From NCBI GenBank assembly GCA_026826555.1, contig JAKSZT010054324.1:4176835-4240834 (forward strand): a stretch of 64,000 nt of DNA, written 5' to 3'. This stretch comes from Tolypeutes matacus. Its lineage: Eukaryota > Chordata > Mammalia > Cingulata > Chlamyphoridae. Under the pieces are notes generated by a model. It saw only the letters and a list, made by a program, of their open reading frames with translations. It searched no databases and had not been told where the DNA came from. Both the position numbers and the translations under genes were made by a program. Below, one piece after another: positions 52,218-61,969 of the stretch. Every line of letters starts with the position of its first letter. Within the stretch, counting starts at the first letter, position 1.

Positions 52218-52390
52218 GTCGTGCCGACGCTCAGCTGCACATCGGCTTCCCTGAGTTGTTTTTTTTGTTTGTTTGCTTTGTTGTTTGTTTTTGTGTGTAT
52301 ATATTTTTAGGAGGCACCAGGAACTGAACTCACTCAGAACTTCCTATATGGGAAGATGGTGCTCAACCACTTGAGCCACATCTGCCCTCT
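52218..52390 (-). mobile_element. DAS-type SINE, antisense, with remnant of a second unit
   Basis: A complete unit at 52308-52386 (GGAGGCACCAGGAACTGAAC; GAGCCACATCTGCCC) after a T/G-rich spacer. Left of the spacer, CTGCACATCGGCTTCCC (52240-52254) looks like the end of another unit. No clear TSD. Confidence 0.7.
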
Positions 52391-52705
52391 TACGTTTTTT
52401 AAATAAGTCCTCCCCATCCATAAAATAGCTAACATTTTAGGGATAATTACTTAAAAAAAAAAAAACATATTAAAGAGTTAATAAATAAGTTAGAGGTATA
52501 AGTGACTATTCCATGTTATAAAGGACACCTGGACTTAAGTAAGTCTGAGGCTGACATGGTTGAAAGGCATTTATATTCAATTATAGCAGTTTTATAGCAA
52601 ATGCATTTTTAAAAAATTAAGATGAACTAACTTTACTAACAAAATTTCTCTCAATGAAAACTTATTTTATCCTAGAATATTGCTTTAGGCATTCTCCCTT
52701 AATTT

Positions 52706-52792
52706 TTTTTTTTACCGGGAGGTTCCAGGGATCGAACCCGGGTCCCTCCATATGGGAGACGGACGCCCAACCAGTTGAGCCACATCCGACCC
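52706..52792 (-). mobile_element. Short DAS SINE, antisense, with 12-bp TSD
   Basis: Short poly-T then TACCGGGAGGTTCCAGGGAT to GAGCCACATCCGACCC. CTCCCTTAATTT is at 52694-52705 and 52793-52804. Nearly identical to the copy at 27.7 kb. Confidence 0.95.
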
Positions 52793-53328
52793 CTCCCTTA
52801 ATTTATTGATTTAGAACAAAGTGTTTTAAAAAGCATATGAAACGATTTGGGATCATTGCAATGCATGTGGTATCCAGCTTATGCGTGATTATTTTCCTTT
52901 TTTGTTGTTTATAAAGCAAAAAATTCTCCTTCTAGAATTAAATTTTACTTCTGCAATAATAAGCAATAATCTATCGCAAGGGTTTCCAACATCAACTTTT
53001 ATTTTATAATGCAGAAGCTTTCTGTGATATAAAACTTAATGACATTTGAATTAGGAAACTGGATCGTGGAAACACTATGTGGTGGAATAATTTTCCCATC
53101 TACATGTTCTTCTAAATAAGAATGAAAAATACATTAAAATTTACATTAAATTAGATCTGTTTTCAAAGTTGAGTCGTGGACAAAGATGGTGGGGTTAGGA
53201 TTATGAAATATGTTTGGGACGCCATGGAAGGGGTGGGATCAAAACAGCACTTTAGTCATAAATACAAAGGAAATTTTGGCCAGGGTATTTGGGTTACATG
53301 GTTCTTTTCCCTTTTTTGTTTGTTACAG

Positions 53329-53678
53329 GTAAAGGAGAAGATAGTGATGTACTAAGTATAAATGCAGATGCTTATGACAGTGACATAGAAGGCCCATGCA
53401 ATGAAGAAGCAGCAGCGGCTCCTGAGGTCCCAGAAAATACAGTCCATAGTGAAGTTGATCAGATAGATGACCTGGAGAAAGACATTGAGAAAAGTGTGAA
53501 TGAGATTCTGGGACTGGCAGAGTCTAACCCAAAGGAACCAAAAGCAGCTACCCTAACTGTTCCTCCGTCAGAAGATGTTCAGCCTTCTGCACAGCAGCTG
53601 GAGCTGCTAGAACTAGAGATGAGAGCAAGAGCTATTAAAGCCCTAATGAAAGCTGGTGATGTAAAAAAGCCAGCCTAG
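53329..53678 (+). CDS. CAAP1: CAAP1 terminal coding exon 6
   Basis: The last coding exon follows a good polypyrimidine tract and TTACAG acceptor. It completes Gly then reads KGEDSDVLSINADAYDSDIE and continues 115 residues to a TAG at 53676-53678. Visible parts are an acidic stretch (residues about 5-25 of the exon), a short alanine run of four (53410-53421), a charged helix with DDLEKDIEKSVNEILGLAE, a Pro/Glu-rich linker, and a C-terminal helix QQLELLELEMRARAIKALMK ending Lys-Lys-Pro-Ala. Both helices have heptad-like leucines and could form coiled coils. No frameshift or internal stop is present. The upstream methionines in the same open frame lie in the intron and are not starts. Confidence 0.96.
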
Positions 53679-54660
53679 TTATTTAATTTTAATTTTAGGT
53701 GTGTTTGAACAAAGCCACATCATATAATTTTGTATCTAAAGTTTATTTTGGGTCTTATATGGTATTTTTCATGTAATCCTTATTAGGTAAACTGATCTTA
53801 GACCTAAAATACCTATGGTTGTTTTTTGTTACTTTTATATTATATACTTGTGTTATTGTTTTATGAATTCATGACAAAAATAGTTGGATAGCCAGGATAC
53901 TTTGTTAGTTGAGTACTTAGCTTTGTCTGCAAATTAATATCTTAAAAACCATTAGCAAAGAATCAAAGTATTTTTTTTTCTTCATTTTAAAAATATTTTG
54001 GCACCAAACCTAAAGGCTTAAGAAAGATTGGCCAAGCATGTTCCTCTCAAGGCTACCTATATTTTACAGTAGAATATTAAATTATTGTTCCTAGATTTAA
54101 CAATTTAAAAATTTTAGTTTTACATGCACTTTTAAAATTTATGCTGTCTTTAAGATGCCTTTTGTGGGTGTGGATTTACTCATTTAAACTGAATGACTTT
54201 TTTTTATTATTATTATAAGGCTTAGAGATCTGAAATAACCTAGGAAAACTTTTTTTAAAAAATAAAAAGAATAAAAGACTTAATTTGAAGCATTTATTAG
54301 CAATGTAGAACTAGTTGCCCAAGTTTAATTCTAGCAGACAAGCCATGCTAACAGGTATTTGACACTATTGGGCACTTACTTCAAATTTTTTTCCTCAATA
54401 AAAAAAGGAATATTTTCATTTACATTCCAACTTATCAGGAAAAAGAGATTCTTATCATACAGCATTTCATCTGCTCTTTTTGCTTGAAAATCTGGTGTAT
54501 TATAATTTTATGAATCAAAAATAGTAGACTAACATTCTGGATCTGAAGACTTTTGCTACTTTTCCAAAAGTAAAATTAACTTCAGGGACCTTTGATAAGT
54601 ACATGTCATAACTGATCTAATTTTGTATAGTTTTAATAAATAAACATCCTGTCATAATTA
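53679..54660 (+). other. CAAP1: CAAP1 3'UTR (approximate)
   Basis: AT-rich sequence without recognisable interspersed repeats follows the stop codon, as expected of a conserved 3'UTR. AATAAA hexamers occur at 54261, 54270, 54397, 54635, 54639 and, further on, 55213. The overlapping pair at 54635-54644 is the best candidate for the main site, but use of the 55213 signal cannot be excluded from sequence alone. Confidence 0.6.
54635..54644 (+). promoter_or_regulatory. Candidate CAAP1 polyadenylation signal (doubled AATAAA)
   Basis: Two overlapping AATAAA hexamers lie about 960 bases after the CAAP1 stop. A GT-poor but T-containing segment follows. The choice among several hexamers in this UTR is an inference. 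Confidence 0.45.
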
Positions 54661-57000
54661 GGATGCTTCTCTCCCTCCTCACTAATTGCAGTTGTTTGAC
54701 AACAAAGTAAATTTAAGTTGGAACCTTTAAAGTAAAATAATTTTTCATCTTTTTTTCTTTCTCCTTGAATATAAATCTAGAACTGTTGTTTTTATGTTTG
54801 ATTATAAGAATAGGGCATTTTATTTATAAGCCATGCTGTACTGATATTGTATGAGAATTTTCTTCATACACAAAACTTCTAGGGATTGTGTTTTACTAGC
54901 TGGCTTAATTATATGTTACTTTTCTAGGGTTTTTTTTTTTTTTTTTTTTAATGGAAATAGGACATTTATTTAACATTGGATTTGTAGTTTCAAATTCTTT
55001 TTTTTTTTTTTTTTTTGGTCCTCTTCATGCCTTTAAAATAATCCTTGAACCTTTATAATGAAACACAGAGGACTCTATCATTGCTTCTCTTAGGTTGATA
55101 AACATGGATATGACTTAGTGAGTTCTCATTGTTACTGCTTTAAGATGAAAAAGCATTGATTGTGGTAAAAAAAAAAAGTTTATTTTGATTTAAATTAAAA
55201 GTTAAAGCACAGAATAAACTTTGCTGCTTACTAATTATAAAATACAGTAGATGGCATTTGTGTTACTAAACATATAACAAGAATAGAAAAAGGTCTGAGT
55301 GCTGCAGCTGATTAAAATCACCACCTTTAAGAAGCATTGTTTGTCTGTTCTATTCACTGCACAGTGGTTGAAAGGACATTCGACTGGAGTGGATATATGT
55401 GAGGTAGAATGAACTGAACAAATTAGAGGCTACTTAGATTTCTACCTTGGAAAACCAACATTTTTCTCTTTATTTGTTTTTATTTTCATGTTGAAAAACT
55501 TGAGAGCTTTTTGAGAATCCATGGCTTTAGAGAATAGGAATAAATTGTTTATAAAATACCTACATAATGGGAGAATACCATGTATTGATCTGTTGCTGCA
55601 TTTAAATCATCAGTTCACAAATATTTATTGAATGCATTTAAGGTATTCAGTCTTTCATAATCTTTAAACCCAGGGATCCTACAGTGTAGATTTTAGCACG
55701 GAATAGAGTGATTAATAAATATACAGCTGCTGCTACTTTTTATACCTAATTCCTCCCCTTTGTCAAATTAAGGAAAATTTCTAGTCAGTGTTTACTTAGT
55801 AACTAAATTAAAATAGAAAAAAAAAATTTGACCATCTAATTTTTCATTAACTTCAAGGAAGCCTGATATTTGATTAGGAAGGTGACCCAAATCTTGAATG
55901 ATAGGTTGCAACTGATGATGGGTCCTCTGCCTTCGTAGTGAGCACTTGCCTCAAGCACTAGGCCTGAGCCCACTTTTAGATGCTCCTACTAATCCATACA
56001 CTCATGTATGTACTAAAAGCCTATCCAGGTTACTAGCATAACATTACCATTATGAAAAACCACCAGTCCTTCCCAGATACGTTAATTGAACACCATCAAT
56101 TCCTTAAAATTATCAGACAATATAGCCTCTCCTTATAAATCTTGTTGCCAAAACCTGTTTTCAGCAAAATGTTAGATCCTGGTACATGTGTAGTTAGTTA
56201 CCTGAGTAGAGGTATTCTGAATCATTTGAAGAGTAATACGAATTACAAGAAAATTTGCATTTTTAAATGCCACTTTCAAGGTAAATAAAGCCATAGTAAA
56301 GCCACAATTTGAGCCAAATATAGATGGCAGCATAAAAGTGTTACGATTCCACCATAAAAAGTAGATACTTTACCTTTCATGTGTCTATTTAATTCTTAAG
56401 AATTAAAAGACCAACATGTTCTAATTTAAAACGCTTTATATTTGTTTAGATTTTCTTTATCATCAATTAGCCTTTTTTTTTAAAAAAGGGGGAGCGGCTA
56501 GGGAATATATCAATAGGAACTTAAATATATTTTCCTTAATATTAATAATTATGTTAAAATGCTTTGTGATGCAGTGGAAAAAGTGTGACTTAAGAATAAA
56601 GGAATCTGGTTTTGTCCTAACCTGCTGTGTAAACTTGGACTTAAGTAATTAAAATGAGAGAAATGAACAATTAAGGCAGTATATAAGATTTCTTTCAGCT
56701 ATGATCTGTGATTCCAGTTCAGAATACCTTGAAATTTGAGATGTTTATGGAACTCTTTAAGTCAATATTTCTTGTCTCCCCCACCCCACCTTTGTTCAAA
56801 ATGAAGCAATCTATTTGATCTCTGTCTCTCAGTGTTGCTGGATATGAACAACAATCTTAAAGTTAATGTTTCCTCCCTTTTACCTATTACAGTCTTCATT
56901 GTCGGGATCACCTGGTAAGTATACTGTCTAGAATTATTCATTTTGGTCCATAAACTTAGGTTAAGTTATCTTTAATGTATTGTTACATACATTTCAAAAT
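54661..57000. other. Downstream flank of CAAP1, no recognised feature
   Basis: AT-rich sequence with several long homopolymers (T-runs near 54930 and 55000, A-run near 55170) and an AATAAA at 55213. No interspersed repeat is recognised. It may include extended 3'UTR. A splice-like 22-nt segment at 56893-56914 is discussed as a finding. Confidence 0.6.
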
Positions 57001-57568
57001 AATATGTAAATAATTTTAAAAGTCAAAAAGTTATTTTTATTCAAGGTTTATAGTGAAAAATAGCACTCTCCTTCCCTATCCTTTTCACACCGAGCACTTG
57101 CTCCCAGGAAGTAACCACTTTCAAATCTTTTAGATGTTTTTTCTGATATCTCTGTATTTGTAGATAACATGGTTATTATGCTATTTCCTGATATTTCAGC
57201 TTAAGATTTTATCTATTGATCTATTGTGTAATATGAAGATTCAGCTCTATTTCCTCTCTATCTCCCCTCAATACATACCTTTCCTTCCTCATCCTTCCAA
57301 TAAAATGCAGTCATATCACAATTGTTCGTCAAGTTGGCATTTGATATTTATACTATTTTGGCTATGTAAATACTATTCACAACTGAGCCAAGTGGTGTCT
57401 ATAATTATATTTCCTTTTTTGCCCAATTTTTGCTTTAAGTTTTTTGGAATTAAAAATGTAATTGCCTTGTTATTTCATTTGCTCAACTTTCTATGTAGCA
57501 GACAATAATTATATCCAAACTCTCTTCCAGAAGTGTAAATCTTTTAATAGTTCAAATACATCATATTA
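57000..57568 (-). repeat. Possible old L1 3'UTR, antisense
   Basis: GCTCCCAGGAAGTAACCACT followed by a TTTTTCTGATATCTCTGTAT stretch recalls old L1M 3'UTRs in reverse. The match is loose and I see no boundary. Confidence 0.3.
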
Positions 57569-57580
57569 TCTATCATTTTT

Positions 57581-57970
57581 TTTTTTAAGATTTATTTTAT
57601 TTATTTCTACCCCCACTCGTTTGCGTTCACTGTCTGCTTTCTGTGTCTGTTTGTTGTGTGCTCTCTGTGTCTGCTCATCTTCTTTTTAGGAGGCACCAGG
57701 AACTGAACCCAGGACCTCCTATGTGGGAAGGAGGCACATAATTGCTTGAGCCACTTCTGCTCCCTTCTTTTGTGTCTTTCATTGTGTTTCCTCATTGTGT
57801 CTCCTTGTTGCGTCATCTCATTGTGTCGTCTTGTTGCATCAGCTCGCTGTGCCAGCCCATCGCATCAGCTCACTGTCTTGCTGGTCTTCTTTAGGAGGCA
57901 TCAGGAACCAAACCTGGGACCTCCCATGTGGTAGGCAGGTGCCCAATTGCTTGAGCCACATTGGCTTCCC
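57581..57970 (-). mobile_element. Dimeric DAS SINE, antisense, single TSD
   Basis: Two full units in antisense: tRNA-like parts at about 57689-57764 (GGAGGCACCAGGAACTGAAC; GAGCCACTTCTGCTCCC) and 57894-57970 (GGAGGCATCAGGAACCAAAC; GAGCCACATTGGCTTCCC), each with a body to its left. TCTATCATTTTT at 57569-57580 and TCTGTCATTTTT at 57971-57982 flank the pair, with none between, so it was inserted as a dimer. ORFs in it are SINE frames. Confidence 0.9.
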
Positions 57971-58830
57971 TCTGTCATTTTTATTTGAAGACATTCCTTG
58001 TGGAATTCTCTACTCTACTGTGCTAATCTAATTTCTCCTTTGTGTTGGGTCCCCCATTTCCTGAATTGTCTTCCTCCCTTGGTTTATTATTTCATTTTGG
58101 TGGTGTACATCTTCCAGTAGGTTCCTGAAAAAGACTGCATGAACAATGATTTTGATTCATTGGTATGACTCAACATGGTTCAGTTCTACCTTACACACTC
58201 AGTTCACACTTTATATAGAATGTTGGCTTCTAGGCTGGAAATCATTGTTCTTTGGAAATTTTACAGCATTGCACCAGTGTTTTCCAACTTCCATTGAACC
58301 CACTGAGAAGTCATTTGTCATGCTGATTCTTGGTACTGATGTATGTCCTATTCCTTTCTCTGTGGAGCTTTGGGATCTTTTCTTTATTCTCAGTATTCTG
58401 ACATTTCTTGATGATGTCTATTGGTATTTATTCATCCAGATGGACCTAGCAAAATTTATGTTCTTCATTTCTGTGAAGTTTTCTAATATTACTTCTTGGA
58501 TAAGTTCCTTCCCTCTAATTTTTTTCTATTTCTGGATCTCTTTTTATTTGACAGTCTTGGCCTGATCTTTTGATTCTTTCTGTTTTCCATCTTTTTCTTA
58601 TACTTCCTCAGATATTTTTTCAGTTTTCTCTTTCAGTGCTACCAATGATTTTTTAAAATTCTGTCTTATTTTAAATATACCAAAGATATATTTGTTGTTT
58701 TTTATTCTTTGAATATTTCCTTTAAAAATGATATTATGACCTTGTTTCTGTACGAGAATGGTCTTCCATGGTGCCCTGATGACCTTGCACATATCCACAG
58801 AAGTCACGCAGCAGAGCTTGAACTGCAGGC

Positions 58831-59336
58831 TGCAAGCGCTGACTATAGCAGTTTTACTTGTGATTATTTTTACTTACTATTATTGTAGCTTATTCCTTTA
58901 CTTGTTATTTCCTTCACTTGTAGTTGTTATTTTGTATGAGCTGAATGATTTATAATCATGCTCTCATGCCCCCCTTTACATCCAGTTAGCTCAAGGATGT
59001 TTCAGGCCCATGCTTGTTCCCTACTGACAGTAACCAAAAGACAAAACCAGTCAATACAAGCTAACATAAATCCTTAATTTAAGTTTATATACCACCAATC
59101 AAATAAGCTAACTTGAATCCTTAATTTGAATATATACGCAAGAATTCATATCACAATCCTTACCTTCCTTTGTTTAATCCCATAAAAATCTTAAGCACTT
59201 CCAACTTGGAGAGACAGATTTGAGATTTTTCTCATGTCACCTTACTTGCCTGCCTTGTAATAAAACTCTTCTCAAACTCCTGGTATCATAGTATAACTTC
59301 TATGTGCATCAGGCAGTGAGCCCTTGCTTGGTAACA
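58831..59336 (+). mobile_element. Solo LTR, ERV1-like, sense
   Basis: A 506-bp segment starting TGCAAGCG and ending GGTAACA, flanked by the 4-bp duplication AGGC (58827-58830 and 59337-59340), the duplication size usual for ERV1 elements. Inside, in the expected order, are a two-copy imperfect 47-bp direct repeat in the U3 position (59048-59136), a TATA-like CCCATAAAAATC (about 59187), an AATAAA at 59258 about 70 bases further on, and a U5-like end. No internal retroviral genes flank it, so it is a solo LTR left by recombination. It interrupts old L1-like sequence. Confidence 0.7.
59048..59136 (+). repeat. Imperfect 47-bp direct repeat in the LTR U3 region
   Basis: Two copies with shared AAGCTAAC and AATCCTTAATTT, starting near 59048 and 59095. 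The layout resembles the enhancer repeats of gammaretroviral U3 regions; activity is not shown. Confidence 0.7.
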
Positions 59337-61261
59337 AGGCTGACCTAAGTCTTGGAGGAATATCCTGTGATCCTCCCAGCAACATCACAAGATAGTTTTG
59401 TGAGGAGCTATCACCCAACCATTTTCTCATCTGTATTTGTATATTGCAGGAACCTCCCTATCTTACAGGAGGATGTCATTTGGCAGTTTTCCCATCTGCC
59501 TCTTTAGTTCCTGTGATGCATAGGATTTTCTACCTTTCCCCCTCTTAGGGCACAGTGCAGACTAAAACTATAGCTGCATCATGGCATTAGCCTTTCAGCA
59601 AGAGAGTGTCCCCTCCCTTATGCTATATTGTCCCCTGGCCCCTTTTGTTTTGGTACTGCTATGTGCAAGGACCATGGGGAGCTGGCAGGCTTGAATACTC
59701 TTTTTTTTTTTTGCTGTGTATGTAAATAATAACACTGCCTGGATCTAAAAAGGACTCATTGCTTTTGTACCAGCCAAATTTGTCAAGCTTTGCTTGGCCC
59801 TTGCCTTGCCTTGTGCTTGAGAGTCTCAAGGCTGTAATATTTTACCTCTCTGAGAAGGTTAGTTTTAGTGGTTGTCTAATTTTCTTCTGCTTCTTGCCTT
59901 CTCTCTATTTCTTTCAAATTTATTTTTGTTTTGCTTTCTATATTTGATGTTCTCTCAAATTTCCTTAAATCTTTGCTGATGTTTTGTTGCTTTCATATTT
60001 GAGAAAGATACCAAAAAGCTGATTAGAAGCTCTATGTTTATGGATGAGGCTTATTAATTGATGAAATTCGCTTTTCTCTTGGGTTGGCTGAGGATATCCA
60101 CATTTCATTATGTAGACTTCCACTTAAATGCCCTGTTTTTAGTAGATTATTTTAGCCCTTAACTCTGCATAGTACACCTGAGTTTAGAATCTTATGCTTC
60201 AACTTTGTCAGTCTTCTATGGAGTTGGGGGATGAGGAATCCTGCTTGTGAAGGGACCAGCTTTCATGTTTTTGCCTCTGTACCCTGCCTTTGGAAGAACC
60301 TGGGGTCTTCATTACTGAGCCTTACTTGAGTTCTGCGTTTAGAATCAAGTTGTATTTTAGTTTTATCTTTCTATAGGCCCTTAGGTTGCAAACTTCATCT
60401 GCTAAGTCAGTTCTACTCATCTGTGCTCCAGCTTTTGTTTCTTAACTCATCTCTGTCATCTCTTTTCCAGTGTTAGTCTAAATGAGTTAGCCCTTTTAAT
60501 CTCTTTTTTTGTCATTTTAGTTAGCTTTCATAAGAGAGCCGTGGCAAATGTGTTCAGTATATTATATTTAGGCAGAAATGCAGGACTTACTGATTTTTTT
60601 AAACTATTTTTGTTTTTGCCGATCTTGTGTATGTGTGTGTATAGCTAAACCTGCATTTAGCAAGATTAATATAGAATATTCATTGATTCCAAGTAGAAAG
60701 GATGTGAGAGAAATAATAAGATGATTAACAACAGATTAGAATCACTGAAACCTGAGGCTAGCAATGACATTATTGCCTGTGGGTGACCATGTTTTTTTTT
60801 CCTTCCTTCTTTCACTTCAGTTATTTTTACTAGAATTTGCTTTGTGTTGGTTGACAGTGTCAATGTTCTCAATACACAATATACTCTTACGTTATGTAAT
60901 TTCACATCCTGTTTTGTTTTTTTTTTATTTCAAGAACATTTCCTTGAATAATTGTAATATTTGTTCTTTCCCTTGCTTTAGCTTTCTTCTAGATTTCATA
61001 TTATTCGTTCATATTGGATCTTCTTGGCTTGTCTTCTATATACATCACTTTTTGTAAATCCCTTTTTATCTTTCATCCTTTTGAATTTAAACATTTTCCC
61101 TTTGCACCTCTTTCTCTAAAGTCATTATCTGTTGTGTTTATTCATTCCTGTGTTCCTTCTAGTTTAGTTTTCATTTCTGAAGTGATTTCTTTCATTTCTA
61201 ATCTTCCCTGAATTGTCACTTCATATCTAATTCTGATTTGTGTTGTTCTATTATGTCTTTT

Positions 61262-61446
61262 TTTTTTTTTTTTTTAAGATTTTATTTATTTATTCATTTA
61301 TCCCCCCCCTTGCTGCCTGCGCTCACTGGGTCAGCCAACCACGCCGTGCGGGCGGGCTTGCCTTCACCAGGAGGCCCTAGGAACCGAACCCGGGGCCTCC
61401 CATATGGCAAACGGGAGCCCTACTGATTGAGCCACAGCCGCTTCCC
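61262..61446 (-). mobile_element. DAS SINE, antisense, with 15-bp TSD
   Basis: Poly-T, AAGATTTTATTTATTTATTC, a GC-rich body with AACCACGCCGTGCGGGCGGG, and a tRNA-like end GAGCCACAGCCGCTTCCC. TCTATTATGTCTTTT is at 61247-61261 and 61447-61461. Same subtype as the sense copy at 19.5 kb, in the opposite orientation. Confidence 0.95.
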
Positions 61447-61969
61447 TCTATTATGTCTTTTATCATTTTCTTAATAACTTTTATCTCATTTTGAAATAGA
61501 AGGTATCAGTTTTGATATGTTCTGTTGGTCTTTCTCATATACTTTCTTTGTGTGCAGGGATGTTATTTTGCTCTTTATCTTTAGTCTGTCTGTATAGCAA
61601 CATGGCATGAGTTTTGACCTTTGTATGTGATCCTTGTTCCTTATTTGTATGTGAACTTAGTTTACCTGAACTTTTGAAGGAACCAAGTTAACGTTCTACC
61701 TTCATAAAACGCCTTTGTTTTCTAGTGTTCAAAAATATGGTGGCTTGCTTTCTGAGATTTCCTGGTACTGTTCCCCTCCCCCATTTTTACCCAGACTTCT
61801 CTTTCCAGACTTTTAATTTTCTTTATCTTGCTCAGTTTTGATTCCACAGCCAGTTGTTTCTCTTCAACGAAGGATTCTGTCCTAGAAGGGAGCCCTGGCT
61901 GGTCAGTTTCAGGGTTTATAGGGGCTAGAGTATAAATCCAGCTACTTTCAGATCTTATCACCCCTTACT

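Noticed and set aside
58146..58565. 139-codon plus-strand ORF with hydrophobic residues
   Set aside because: Antisense of old L1-like sequence; T-rich DNA gives Phe/Leu/Ser-rich frames by composition.
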